A program made the position numbers and the translations under genes. A stretch of DNA of 64,000 nucleotides from Streptomyces sp. NBC_00510 (GTDB lineage Bacteria > Actinomycetota > Actinomycetes > Streptomycetales > Streptomycetaceae). The stretch is taken from assembly GCA_036013505.1 (NCBI GenBank), contig CP107851.1, forward strand, positions 8,852,001-8,916,000, read 5' to 3'. Below are positions 17,509-25,731 of the stretch, piece by piece (position 1 is the first letter of the stretch; the number at the start of each line of letters is the position of its first letter). The notes below the pieces were generated by a model. The model was not told the DNA's origin and ran no database searches. It was given only the letters and a program-made list of their open reading frames with translations.

Positions 17509-17739
17509 GACACGGACCTGACTCCGGGGAGCGTTCCCGCTTGCCCGAGATGGTCGTTCGCCGGGAACGACACCGGCATGAGGGCCCGTGTGCGAAATGC
17601 TCCTGGTTCTCTCATCGTACTCCGGCGAGGACCCGACGGGGCCGTGGTTCAGCGACCGGCAGTGCCGTGATGCCCCGCGGGCGGCTCCCTGGAAGACTCG
17701 TCCCACGTACTCGGGGCCATGCGACGGAAGCGAACGGCC

Positions 17740-18459
17740 ATGGACCGGTACCTGGCGGAGATCCTTCGGGCGCACGGCGGCGGTGACCGCTACGCGCGGT
17801 TCGGCGAGGTCCGCGCGACGATCGTCACCGGCGGCGAGCTGTGGGCGCTGAAGGGCGTCCCGCAGGACCCGGCGCCCCGCGACATGACCGTGTGGCTCCA
17901 CGAGGAGCGGGCGTCCCTGCGCCCCTATGGCGCGCCGGACCAGCGGACCGACTTCACCCCCGGCCGTGTCGCGATCGAGAAGCCCGACGGCACGGTCGTC
18001 GCCGAGCGCGGCGACCCCCGGTCCCACTTCGCGGGGCACACGATGACCACCCCCTGGGACGCGCTGGACCGCGCCTACTTCAACGGCTACGCCCTGTGGA
18101 CCTACCTGACCACCCCCTTCCTGCTCGCCGGTCCGGGGGTCACCGTCACCGGCATCGGGACGTGGCGCGAGGAGGACGAGACATGGCGGGGCCTGCGCGC
18201 CACGTTCCCCGAGGACGTGGCCACCCACTCCCGCGAGCAGGACTTCTACTTCGACGACGCCCTCCGGCTGCGCCGCTACGACTACCACGTGGAGATCGCG
18301 GGCGGCTTCGCGTGCGCGCAGTACGTCTACGACTACGTGGAGGCCCAGGGGCTGCGGATGCCCTCGAAGCGCCGGGTGCACCTCCGCGCCGAGGACGGCA
18401 GCCCGCGGCGCGACACGTTGCTCGTCTCGATCGACGTCAGCGACGTGCACTACGTGTGA
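17740..18459 (+). CDS. conserved protein of unknown function
   Basis: A 239-residue soluble protein with a beta-rich pattern and many aromatic residues (AYFNGYALWTYLTTPF, FYFDDALRLRRYDYHVEI). The shape recalls LolA/lipid-carrier-like folds seen in other uncharacterised actinobacterial proteins, but no diagnostic motif supports a function. ATG 17740 is preferred because GGAAG lies 10 nt upstream; ATG 17719 would add seven basic residues. Convergent with the Ohr gene, 3 nt apart. Confidence 0.7.
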   Translation: MDRYLAEILRAHGGGDRYARFGEVRATIVTGGELWALKGVPQDPAPRDMTVWLHEERASLRPYGAPDQRTDFTPGRVAIEKPDGTVVAERGDPRSHFAGHTMTTPWDALDRAYFNGYALWTYLTTPFLLAGPGVTVTGIGTWREEDETWRGLRATFPEDVATHSREQDFYFDDALRLRRYDYHVEIAGGFACAQYVYDYVEAQGLRMPSKRRVHLRAEDGSPRRDTLLVSIDVSDVHYV

Positions 18460-18462
18460 GGC

Positions 18463-18960
18463 TCAGGGGGCGAGCGTGAGCGTCGCCGGCGTCCCCCTCG
18501 CCAGCATCTTGGTGTAGGGACACAGGGAGTCCGCCCGCCTCAGCAGGGGAGCGGCGGTCGCCGCGTCCGTCCCCGGCCAGGTGATCAGCAAGTCCGCCCG
18601 CACCAGATAGCCTCCGTCCAGGGGGTCCCGGCCGAAGGCGACGGAGGCCTCCACCGCGATCGTCGCGGGGTTCCGGCCGGCCTGCCGGGCGACCAGGCTG
18701 AGGGCGCCGTGGAAGCAGGCCGCGAGCCCGGCGGCGAACAGCTGTTCCGGATTCGTGCCGCCGCTCTCCCCGCCGAGTTCGGGGGGCAGCCGCAGCACGA
18801 GGTCGAGCATCCCGTCGGACGACCGGGCCCGTCCCGATGCCCGTCCGTGGCTCACCTCGCCGCCGCTGACGGTCACGGACGTCGTGTAGATGGGGGAGAA
18901 GGCCGTGCCGTCGTAGTCCTTCGCCGTGGACAGCCCGGGCCACTGGGCCGGCTCGCTCAC
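18463..18960 (-). CDS. ohr: Ohr-type organic hydroperoxide resistance protein (OsmC family)
   Basis: A 165-residue OsmC-fold thiol peroxidase of the Ohr branch: GGTNPEQLFAAGLAACFHGAL contains peroxidatic C82, and DSLCPYTKML contains resolving C147. Ohr reduces organic hydroperoxides using dithiols such as lipoyl groups on dehydrogenase complexes, or mycothiol systems. GTG 18960 follows GAGAGAGG at 7 nt; an in-frame upstream ATG at 19017 would add 19 poorly conserved residues. An ECF41-like promoter (19085-19111) points at it. Confidence 0.9.
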   Translation of the reverse strand: MSEPAQWPGLSTAKDYDGTAFSPIYTTSVTVSGGEVSHGRASGRARSSDGMLDLVLRLPPELGGESGGTNPEQLFAAGLAACFHGALSLVARQAGRNPATIAVEASVAFGRDPLDGGYLVRADLLITWPGTDAATAAPLLRRADSLCPYTKMLARGTPATLTLAP

Positions 18961-19084
18961 CGCGGTGCCTCTCTCCGGAGCCGGCTCCCGCACGGTGCGG
19001 GCGCCTTTCCGCCGCACATGACTGTGGTCTGCATGGTCCGCCCTTCGTCATCCCGGGAGAGGCCCGGACCCGATCACCGACTCT

Positions 19085-19111
19085 GACCAATCAGCTGATC
19101 AACTTGTGACA
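19085..19111 (-). promoter_or_regulatory. ECF41-like promoter for ohr
   Basis: On the minus strand: TGTCACA (19111-19105), 16 nt, GGTC (19088-19085). Its spacer carries the palindrome TCAGCTGA, a possible extra regulator site. One of 16 identical two-part sites in the window. Confidence 0.75.
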
Positions 19112-19202
19112 CGCCGGAGGTGAATCCCGCGTGAACTCGCCCGCGGGCCCGAGCGATTGGCGCCCGGGTGGTCCGCCGGGCACCCAAGCGCGGCATATCG
19201 GG

Positions 19203-19229
19203 CGTCACAGCCACCTCGATCCACTGGTC
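19203..19229 (+). promoter_or_regulatory. ECF41-like promoter for the WhiB gene
   Basis: CGTCACA (19203-19209), 16 nt, GGTC (19226-19229). The -10 element ends 40 nt before the WhiB start codon. Confidence 0.75.
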
Positions 19230-19269
19230 TCCATGAAGAGTCCCGGCCCGTCCCCACCAGGAGGTCTTC

Positions 19270-19536
19270 ATGAATTGGCGTTACGACGCTGCGTGCCGCG
19301 AGGAGGATCCGGAGCTGTTCTTCCCCATCAGCGGCAGCGGCCCGGGAATGGCGCAGATCCAGGAGGCCAAGGCCGTGTGCCTGCGGTGCCCCGTCACGGC
19401 GCAGTGCCTGCGGTCGGCGCTGGCGGCCGGCCGTCTCGACGGGATCTGGGGCGGCACCACGGAGGACGAACGGCGGAGGATGCAGCGCCGCGACTACGTC
19501 GAGCGCTGGCGGAAGACGCGGCAGGCCACCGTCTGA
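19270..19536 (+). CDS. WhiB-family [4Fe-4S] transcription factor
   Basis: An 88-residue Wbl protein. The four cluster cysteines are C9, C37, C40 and C46 (C-x27-C-x2-C-x5-C), followed by the GIWGG turn (58-62) and a basic C-terminal tail for DNA contact. Wbl proteins sense O2 or NO through the cluster and usually act through the principal sigma factor. CAGGAGG lies before the ATG. It is transcribed from an ECF41-like promoter and divergent from ohr. Confidence 0.93.
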   Translation: MNWRYDAACREEDPELFFPISGSGPGMAQIQEAKAVCLRCPVTAQCLRSALAAGRLDGIWGGTTEDERRRMQRRDYVERWRKTRQATV

Positions 19537-19545
19537 TCCGGGTCG

Positions 19546-19738
19546 GACGAGTTCCAGCCCGCCGTCCACCGTGACGACCTGGCCGGTGAGGTGCGTCCTC
19601 ACCGGGTCGGCGAACCGCACGATCCCCGACCGGGACGTCCAGGCGCCCCCACCGCTCCGCGGCCGCGGCGACGGCCGTACCGGCAGCGGTGGCGATCGCG
19701 ACGCGCCCCGAGAGGCACAGGTCTGCAGAACCGCTCAT
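19546..19738 (-). pseudogene. remnant of a short-chain dehydrogenase
   Basis: On the minus strand an SDR start (CLSGRVAIATAAGT, matching L-x-GRVAIVTGAGTG) runs directly into a piece from the middle of the fold (AAAERWGRLDVPVG, matching W-G-RLDVLVNNAG). After a frameshift it jumps to the C-terminus (VRFADPVRTHLTGQVVTVDGG). The catalytic Ser/Tyr/Lys region is missing. This is a gene reduced by at least two internal deletions. It lies tail to tail with the WhiB gene, and its start region borders the PP2C promoter. Confidence 0.75.
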
Positions 19739-19821
19739 GGGCTTCCCTTCGTCGATGTTCGCCATACGTCGAACAATACGGGTCGGGGATGGATGGCACT
19801 CCCGGGGGCGGATGGGATCCA

Positions 19822-19848
19822 TGTCACATATGCGGTGGATGTCCTGTC
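19822..19848 (+). promoter_or_regulatory. ECF41-like promoter for the PP2C phosphatase gene
   Basis: TGTCACA (19822-19828), 16 nt, TGTC (19845-19848) followed by GTACCC. The -10 element ends 86 nt before the start at 19935. Confidence 0.7.
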
Positions 19849-19934
19849 GTACCCGGAAAGCCGGAACGTGGCGCAGCGCCGCACACGGGCGCGACCGCGC
19901 GGCCACGCAATGCCCCCGCACGGAAAGGCAGCGC

Positions 19935-21158
19935 ATGATCCCCTCCCTTCCGCTCCGCACCCGCCTCGCCCCCCGCTCACGGGGGCCGGGGATACGGCCC
20001 GCCGTCGCGCTCCTCCTCCTCGCCGCCGTGAGCGTCCTGGACGGGTTGTGCGCACCGGCCGTCGGCTGGGCGACGACGCTCGTGGCCGCCTCGGCGGCGG
20101 CGACGTTCGCCGGCGCATCGGTGACGGCAGGAGCCGCCCTCATCGTCGCCGCGGCCGGGATCGGCCTGGTCGTCAGCCCCACCGGGGTTCCGCCGGTCAC
20201 CACCTCGCAGGACGCCGCCGTGCTCGTGCTGTCCGTGGTCGCCGTCGTGTTCTGCGTCCGGCAGGAGCACCACCAGCTGGAACTGACCGCCGTACGGGCG
20301 GTCTCCGAGATCGCGCAGCGAGTCGTCCTGCGCCCGCTCCCCGACCGGATCGGCCCGCTGCGCGTCGCCGCCGCCTACCAGGCCTCCGACGCCCACACCA
20401 CCGTCGGCGGCGACCTCTACGCGGCCGCCCGCGTCCCCGGAGCGACGCGGATGCTGATCGGCGACGTCCGCGGCAAGGGCCTGCAAGGGATCCACGAAGT
20501 GGCGGCCGCCGTCGGCGCGTTCAGGGAGGCGGCACCCCGCTGCGCCACCCTGTGCGAAGTGGCCGCGCACCTGGAGGGCAGCATGCGCACCCACCTGGAG
20601 GAGTTCGAGGAGAGCCACCACGACGCCGCCGAACGCTTCGTCACCGCGCTGGTGTTGGAGATACCCGACGACCGGCGGGTCATCCGCGCGGTCAACTGCG
20701 GCCACCCCGCGCCCCTCGTCTCCGGTGGCGGGCGCGTCACCCTCCTGGCGCCCCGACGCAGCGGGCCGCCCCTCGGTCTGGGCGGCCTGGCTCCCCACGA
20801 CCACCACGAGGACACCTTCCCCTTCGCCCCCGGGGACGTCCTCCTGCTCTACACCGACGGCGTCACCGAAGCCCGGGACCCGGCGGGCACCTTCTACCCC
20901 CTTCAGGACCGGGTCGCCTCCTGGGCGGGCGACGGGCCCGGAGGCCTCGTGCGGCACGTACGGGAAGACTTGTGCCGGCACCTCAGGGGCCCGCTGAGCG
21001 ACGACGTCGCCATCGTCGCCCTCCAGCGGGTTCCCGTCCCCGCGCAGGCGACCGCCCCCGGGGCGTTGGCCGGGCGGGTTCCGGGCGGACCGCCGCCGGG
21101 CGCGGCGGGGAGTTCCCGTCCGCCGCCCCTTCGGGTGATCGCGGCCTGCACGCCCTGA
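19935..21158 (+). CDS. membrane PP2C/SpoIIE-type serine phosphatase
   Basis: A 407-residue protein. Residues about 20-105 contain three or four membrane helices, and residues about 130-365 are a SpoIIE/PP2C domain with GGDLYAAA, MLIGDVRGKGLQG, NCGHPAPL, LLLYTDGVTEARD and the terminal SDDVAIVAL. Metal-binding Asp residues are in place. A disordered Pro/Gly tail follows. Such phosphatases act on anti-anti-sigma factors in partner switching. GGAAAGG lies before ATG 19935. Transcribed from an ECF41-like promoter. Confidence 0.88.
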   Translation: MIPSLPLRTRLAPRSRGPGIRPAVALLLLAAVSVLDGLCAPAVGWATTLVAASAAATFAGASVTAGAALIVAAAGIGLVVSPTGVPPVTTSQDAAVLVLSVVAVVFCVRQEHHQLELTAVRAVSEIAQRVVLRPLPDRIGPLRVAAAYQASDAHTTVGGDLYAAARVPGATRMLIGDVRGKGLQGIHEVAAAVGAFREAAPRCATLCEVAAHLEGSMRTHLEEFEESHHDAAERFVTALVLEIPDDRRVIRAVNCGHPAPLVSGGGRVTLLAPRRSGPPLGLGGLAPHDHHEDTFPFAPGDVLLLYTDGVTEARDPAGTFYPLQDRVASWAGDGPGGLVRHVREDLCRHLRGPLSDDVAIVALQRVPVPAQATAPGALAGRVPGGPPPGAAGSSRPPPLRVIAACTP

Positions 21159-21251
21159 CACCGCCTGCCCGCCACACCGTGCGGCGCGGTCCGGTGTGCC
21201 CTCGGGCGGCCTCCGCGGCAGACCAGGCGCGTCGAGTGCCGCGAAGGTACG

Positions 21252-21282
21252 TTAAGCACGTAGGGGCATTCACCGGTCATAC
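21252..21282 (+). promoter_or_regulatory. possible half-site: -10 without a recognisable -35
   Basis: GGTCATAC (21275-21282) matches the -10 and downstream bases of the window's ECF41-like promoters, but the correctly spaced -35 position (21252-21258) reads TTAAGCA and matches only 3 of 7 bases. It could be a degenerate site or the promoter of another sigma factor for the NmrA-like/sigma operon. Confidence 0.3.
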
Positions 21283-21304
21283 GCATCGGGAGATGGGCAA
21301 AGCC

Positions 21305-22036
21305 ATGAAAATCGCAGTCATCGGCGGAACCGGGCTCATCGGCTCGCAGGTCGTGAAGGACCTCAATGCGGCCGGCCGGGAGGCCGTGCCGCACTCCCTG
21401 TCCACCGGCGTGGACCTCCTGAGCGGCGAGGGCGTCGTAGAGGCCGTCGCGGGCGCGGACGTCGTCGTCAACCTCACGAACTCGCCGACCTTCGACGAGG
21501 CCTCGCCCGCGTTCTTCCAGACGTCGATGGACAACCTGATCGCCGCCTGTGAGAAGGGCGGCGTCGGTCACATGGTCATCCTCTCCATCGTGGGCGTCGA
21601 CCAGGTGCCGGAGCTGGACTACTACCGGGCGAAGGTGCTGCAGGAGGACATCCTCAAGGCGAGTTCGATCCCGTACTCCATCGTCCGTGCCACGCAGTTC
21701 ATGGAGTTCATGGACGCGACGATGTCCTGGACCACCGACGGCGACACCGTCCGGCTGCCGCACACCCCGCTCCAGCCGATCGCCGCCGCCGACGTCGCGC
21801 GGATGGTCGCCGAGGTCGCCTCGGGTCCCCCGCTCAACGGGACCGTGGACATCGCCGGGCCCGATGTCTTCTCCCTCGACGAGATCGGCCGGATCACCAT
21901 CGCCGCCAAGGGCGACGGGCGTTCCGTCGTCGTCGACGACACCGCGGGCATGTTCGCCGTCCCCCAGGGCGACGTCCTCGTCGGTGGGCGAGCCGCCCGC
22001 ATCGCCCCCACCCACTACCGGGACTGGCTGTCCTGA
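21305..22036 (+). CDS. NmrA-like NAD(P)-binding protein (first of three paralogues)
   Basis: A 243-residue atypical SDR: Rossmann motif IGGTGLIGSQV (5-15), a short beta-alpha core, YYRAKVLQEDIL with a Tyr/Lys pair, and a C-terminal cap. The classical Y-x3-K catalytic site is only partly kept, as in NmrA-type sensors and NAD-dependent epimerase-like proteins. It is followed 48 nt later by an ECF41-type sigma gene; ECF41 genes are known to sit beside epimerase/oxidoreductase genes, so a role in controlling the sigma factor or as its core target is likely. Close paralogues lie at 44005-44754 and 60833-61576. Confidence 0.88.
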   Translation: MKIAVIGGTGLIGSQVVKDLNAAGREAVPHSLSTGVDLLSGEGVVEAVAGADVVVNLTNSPTFDEASPAFFQTSMDNLIAACEKGGVGHMVILSIVGVDQVPELDYYRAKVLQEDILKASSIPYSIVRATQFMEFMDATMSWTTDGDTVRLPHTPLQPIAAADVARMVAEVASGPPLNGTVDIAGPDVFSLDEIGRITIAAKGDGRSVVVDDTAGMFAVPQGDVLVGGRAARIAPTHYRDWLS

Positions 22037-22084
22037 CCGACGGGCGCGTCCCGACCGCGGACGACGCCGACCGAGGACGACGCA

Positions 22085-22960
22085 GTGGATGAAGCCGACG
22101 ACCTCCAGGAAGCACAGGAGGAGTTCCAGGCCGCCCGTGGCAGCCTGTTCGGCATCGCCTACCGGATGCTCGGCAGCGTGAGCGAGGCCGAGGACATCCT
22201 GCAGGAGGCGTGGATCCGCTGGCAGACCTACGACCGCTCCAAGGTGGAGAACCCCCCGGCGTTCCTCGCGACGACGGTCACCAGGCTCGCCATCAACGTG
22301 CTGCAGTCGGCCCGGGCCCGGCGTGAGACCTACGTCGGACCCTGGCTGCCGGAGCCGGTCGACACCGAGAGCGATCCCGCGCTGGGAGCCGTGAACGGGG
22401 AGGCGCTGGAGGTCGCGGTGCTGATGCTCCTGGAGAAGCTCACGCCCGCCGAACGCGCCGCCTACGTGCTCCGGGAGGCCTTCGAGTACCCCTACGCGCA
22501 GATCGCGGAGATCATCGGACAGTCCAACGCCAACGCGCGCCAACTGGTGAGCCGGGCGCGCAAGCACCTGGCGGCGGAGAAGCGGGCCAGTGTCGTGACC
22601 GCCGACCGCCAGCGCTTCCTGACGGCGTTCGTGGCGGCCGCGAAGGCCGGGGAGGTGGGCGTGCTGGAGGACATGTTCGCCGAGGACGTCGTCTCGTACT
22701 CCGACGGAGGAGGCGAGGTCCGTGCCTCGAAGTTCCCCGTCGTCGGCCGTCAGCGGGTGGCCAAGTACATCCACGCCTTCGCCGACCGGTTCTGGGTCGG
22801 CGCCACCGTGGAGCCCGTCCAGGTGAACGGCGGGCCCGCCATGAAGCTGTCCCGCGACGGCACGGTCTACGCCGTCCTGACGTTGAGCGTCACACCGGAG
22901 GGCATCGACCGGGTGATGTGGATGATGAGCCCGACGAAACTCGCCGTCCTGGACAAGTGA
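22085..22960 (+). CDS. sigJ: ECF41-type sigma factor (SigJ-like), complete form
   Basis: A 291-residue sigma-70 protein. Sigma region 2 covers residues about 14-82 (YRMLGSVSEAEDILQEAWIRW), and region 4 about 105-162 (EYPYAQIAEIIGQSNANARQLVSRARKH). A SnoaL/NTF2-like C-terminal domain runs from about 175 to 291. ECF41 marker motifs: WLPEP at 87-91 in the linker, DGGG at 207-210, and SPTKL (282-286) in place of NPDKL. In ECF41 proteins this fused domain replaces an anti-sigma factor. Start GTG 22085. Operon with the NmrA-like gene; no clear copy of the shared promoter lies upstream, so it may be the entry point of the circuit. Confidence 0.93.
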   Translation: MDEADDLQEAQEEFQAARGSLFGIAYRMLGSVSEAEDILQEAWIRWQTYDRSKVENPPAFLATTVTRLAINVLQSARARRETYVGPWLPEPVDTESDPALGAVNGEALEVAVLMLLEKLTPAERAAYVLREAFEYPYAQIAEIIGQSNANARQLVSRARKHLAAEKRASVVTADRQRFLTAFVAAAKAGEVGVLEDMFAEDVVSYSDGGGEVRASKFPVVGRQRVAKYIHAFADRFWVGATVEPVQVNGGPAMKLSRDGTVYAVLTLSVTPEGIDRVMWMMSPTKLAVLDK

Positions 22961-22969
22961 GTGCACGGA

Positions 22970-23004
22970 CCCCCGGCACCGCCCAGGGGGTGCGGCGCCG
23001 GGGG
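22970..23004. terminator. hairpin between convergent sigma and cupin genes
   Basis: Arms CCCCCGGCACCGC (22970-22982) and GCGGCGCCGGGGG (22992-23004) pair with one mismatch around a 9-nt loop. Confidence 0.7.
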
Positions 23005-23014
23005 AGCGGCCCGG

Positions 23015-23494
23015 TCAGTCGACGAAGTACGAGTCGTGCTTGTCCAGGAACGCGGCGCGTTCCTCCGCCGTGGCGTTGCCCATCTGCGAGATCTGCTCGA
23101 AGTACTCCTCACGCGGTGCGCCCGGCGTGAAGAGCAGCAGCATCTCCGCCGGGGCGTCCGAGTCGTTGCGGAAGGCGTGCAGCCCGCCCTGCGGGACGTG
23201 CAGGAAGTCGCCTTCCTGCGCGTCCACCCACTTCTCGCCGTTGTAGAGGCGGACGGTGCCGTTGAGGATGAAGAAGGACTCCGAGATGGTCCGGTGGAAG
23301 TGCGTCTTGGGACCGCCCGCGTTCGCCCTCATCATGACGCGGTAGAGCCCGTACTCGCCCCGCGTCATGTCCGTTGTCGCCAGGTAGTGGATGCCGTCCC
23401 CGGCCTGGCCGACGTTCGGAGGGGCGCTCGCCGGGCGGAAGTTGGCGTTGACCTCCCCGCTGTCCCCGAAGTACACCTGCTTTGGGTATGACAT
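23015..23494 (-). CDS. cupin-domain protein
   Basis: A 159-residue single cupin. Motif 1 is THFHRTISESFFILNG (two His and one Glu as metal ligands), and motif 2 is GDFLHVPQGGLHAFRN with the fourth ligand His. This gives a complete metal site, so a dioxygenase, isomerase or sensor role is possible. ATG 23494 is chosen because GAGGG lies about 11 nt before it; ATG 23503 has the same sequence only 2 nt away. An ECF41-like promoter (23595-23621) lies about 100 nt upstream. A second cupin of the same regulon is at 61892. Confidence 0.85.
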   Translation of the reverse strand: MSYPKQVYFGDSGEVNANFRPASAPPNVGQAGDGIHYLATTDMTRGEYGLYRVMMRANAGGPKTHFHRTISESFFILNGTVRLYNGEKWVDAQEGDFLHVPQGGLHAFRNDSDAPAEMLLLFTPGAPREEYFEQISQMGNATAEERAAFLDKHDSYFVD

Positions 23495-23594
23495 GCCTAC
23501 CATCCCTCGCTCGCGTCGTGTGCGCCGTGGCGCACCGGCGGGGCGTGTGCCGGCCGCTCCGGTCGGCCGTCCATGACCACGCCCCTCTCGGGGA

Positions 23595-23621
23595 GACCGG
23601 GTTGCCCGCGCGTGTGTGACA
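23595..23621 (-). promoter_or_regulatory. ECF41-like promoter for the cupin gene
   Basis: Minus strand: TGTCACA (23621-23615), 16 nt, GGTC (23598-23595). It lies in the gap after the lipoprotein gene and reads toward the cupin. Confidence 0.75.
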
Positions 23622-23632
23622 GTTCCGTGGCG

Positions 23633-24094
23633 TCAGGAGACGGCGACGACGCCCACCGCGGCCAGGCCGTTGTCCGCGCGCAGGAGGATGTCGTAGAGGT
23701 AGGTGTCGCCCGCGCGGGGCGTGAGGACCTGCCGGCCACCGGAGGGCAGGGTCCCGGTGACCATCTCGTGTCTCTCGCCGGGCTCCGATCCGCTGACGGC
23801 CACGAGCCTGACCGACGTCCTCCCGATGTTCTCCAGCGTAACGGAGCGGGTCCTCGGACACGTACCGGTGGGCTCGTCGGCGCAATGGAAGCGCACGTCG
23901 CCGAAGTCGGTCAGGCCGCAGGAGACGTCGGTGGCGAAGCTGAAGTGGGCGGAGCAGACGGCACCCCCGCGCAGGGCCGTCGCGGGCGGCGAGGTGTGGG
24001 CGTCGTCGGGGGGAGGGTCGTCCGTGCACGCCGTGGCGAACGGCGCGAGCGCGACGGTGCTGACGAGTACGGCGGACAGGAGTGCTGTGCGCAC
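23633..24094 (-). CDS. putative secreted lipoprotein
   Basis: A 153-residue protein with an N-terminal signal (MRTALLSAVLVSTVALAPFATAC). Cys 23 in a lipobox-like ATAC is followed by an acidic Pro/Asp linker. The mature part is a beta-rich domain with four further Cys, which may form two disulphides. It resembles small immunoglobulin-like or DUF4232-type exported proteins of streptomycetes, but no motif fixes a function. Divergent from the NDH-2-like gene. Confidence 0.75.
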   Translation of the reverse strand: MRTALLSAVLVSTVALAPFATACTDDPPPDDAHTSPPATALRGGAVCSAHFSFATDVSCGLTDFGDVRFHCADEPTGTCPRTRSVTLENIGRTSVRLVAVSGSEPGERHEMVTGTLPSGGRQVLTPRAGDTYLYDILLRADNGLAAVGVVAVS

Positions 24095-24317
24095 GTGGAG
24101 CTCCAGAAGAAGGAAGGCGGAGGGGGGCGCGCGTGGCGTCGCCGTGGACGTCAGCCCGGGCCGGCTGACGTCGAGTCCTCAGGAACGTAGCAGACAGTGT
24201 TGATCCGTCCGGCGAGCGGAGGGGCTGCGGACGGCCCTCCAAACGGTCGTTCTGGTAGGAAATCCCCCGATACATCCCTGCCGTGATCACAGTGTTCACC
24301 ACTGAGCGGACATGCTC

Positions 24318-24344
24318 TGTCACACCGACAGGGCCTGCGCTGTC
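24318..24344 (+). promoter_or_regulatory. ECF41-like promoter for the NDH-2-like gene
   Basis: TGTCACA (24318-24324), 16 nt, TGTC (24341-24344) followed by TTATTG. It ends 31 nt before the start codon. Confidence 0.75.
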
Positions 24345-24375
24345 TTATTGGTGACGGAGAGAAACAGAGGGAATC

Positions 24376-25731
24376 ATGCGCGAGATCCTGATCGTCGGCG
24401 GCGGCTACGCGGGCTTCTACACGGCCTGGGGCCTCGAGAAGACGCTGCGGCCCGGGGAGGCGCGGGTCACCGTCGTCGACCCGCGTCCCTACATGACGTA
24501 CCAGCCGTTCCTGCCGGAGGTGACCGCCGGTTCGGTGGAGGCACGCCACGCCGCCGTGTCGATGCGGCGGCACCTGCACAAGTCCCGGCTGGTCGCGGGC
24601 AGCGTGACCGGGATCCGCCACGCCGACCGCACGGTGACCGTCCGGCCCGTGAAGGGGGAGGAGTACGAACTCCGGTACGACACCCTCGTCGTCACCGCGG
24701 GAGCCGTGACCCGTACCTTCCCCATCCCGGGCCTGGCCCGGCACGCCATCGGCCTGAAGCACGTCGAGGAGGCGGTCGCCATCCGCGACCGGCTGCTGAC
24801 GGCGTTCGACCAGGCCGCCTCGCTGCCCCCGGGGCCCGAGCGGCGGAAGCTGCTCACCGTCACCTTCGTGGGCGGGGGGTTCTCCGGTGTCGAGGGCTTC
24901 GGTGAGCTGCTGTCGCTGGCGACCGCGATGCTCAAGTCCTACCCGGAACTGAGCCTGGAGGAGCTGTCGTTCCACCTGGTGGAGGCGCGGGGGCGCATCC
25001 TGCCCGAGGTGAGCGACGGGCCCGGGGCCTGGGTCGTGCGCCACCTGGAACGCCGCGGCGGGCATGTGCACCTGAACACCCAACTGGTCTCCGCCGAGGA
25101 CGGGCACGTCGTGCTGTCCAGCGGGGAGGAGTTCGACTCGGAACTCATCGTCTGGACCGCCGGCAACGCCTCGAACCCCGTGGTGCACAACCACACCGAC
25201 CTGCCGGTCGACGAGCGCGGCCTGCTCGTCGTGCGGCCGGACCTCCGGGTGGGTACGGACGCCGAGCCGGTGCCGGACGTGTGGGCGGCCGGGGACGACG
25301 CGGCCGTGCCCGACCTGGCCTCGCCCGTGCCGGGGGCGCACACGGTGCCGAACGCCCAGCACGCGGTCCGGCAGGGCAAGCGTCTGGCCAAGAACATCGT
25401 CGCGAGCCTGCGCGGCGGCAGGGTCCGGGACTACCGCCACAGCAGCCTCGGCGTGGTCGCCACGCTGGGCCTGGGACGCGGCATCTTCCAGTACAAGGCC
25501 ATCGTCATCAAGGGGTTCCCGGCCTGGCTGATGCACCGCGGCTACCACGTGCTCGCGGTGCCCACGTGGGAGCGGAAGGTCCGGGTGCTCACCGTCTGGC
25601 TCACCGCCGCCCTGTTCGGCCGGGACCTCGTCTCCCTCGCCTCCGTGCAGCACCCGCGGGACGCGTTCGTCACGAGCGCCACCCCCCGGCGTCCCGCGGA
25701 GCCGCGGGCGGGCGACCACGCCGGAGTGTGA
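24376..25731 (+). CDS. type II NADH dehydrogenase-like flavoprotein
   Basis: A 451-residue NAD(P)/FAD oxidoreductase. FAD site GGGYAGFYTAWGLEK (7-21); YQPFLPEV of the NDH-2 family; NADH site FVGGGFSGVEGFGEL (near 165-179); second FAD block VPDVWAAGDDAAVPDL (near 298-313). A C-terminal hydrophobic region (GFPAWLMHRGYHV and VLTVWLTAALFGRDLVSL) probably anchors it to the membrane, as in NDH-2 enzymes that pass electrons to menaquinone without pumping protons. GAGGGAATC precedes the ATG. It overlaps the MarR gene and is driven by an ECF41-like promoter. Confidence 0.9.
   Translation: MREILIVGGGYAGFYTAWGLEKTLRPGEARVTVVDPRPYMTYQPFLPEVTAGSVEARHAAVSMRRHLHKSRLVAGSVTGIRHADRTVTVRPVKGEEYELRYDTLVVTAGAVTRTFPIPGLARHAIGLKHVEEAVAIRDRLLTAFDQAASLPPGPERRKLLTVTFVGGGFSGVEGFGELLSLATAMLKSYPELSLEELSFHLVEARGRILPEVSDGPGAWVVRHLERRGGHVHLNTQLVSAEDGHVVLSSGEEFDSELIVWTAGNASNPVVHNHTDLPVDERGLLVVRPDLRVGTDAEPVPDVWAAGDDAAVPDLASPVPGAHTVPNAQHAVRQGKRLAKNIVASLRGGRVRDYRHSSLGVVATLGLGRGIFQYKAIVIKGFPAWLMHRGYHVLAVPTWERKVRVLTVWLTAALFGRDLVSLASVQHPRDAFVTSATPRRPAEPRAGDHAGV

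Noticed and set aside
22888..22914. CGTCACA followed after 16 nt by GGGT inside the sigma gene
   Set aside because: The -10 does not match and the site lies within coding sequence at the 3' end of the gene.
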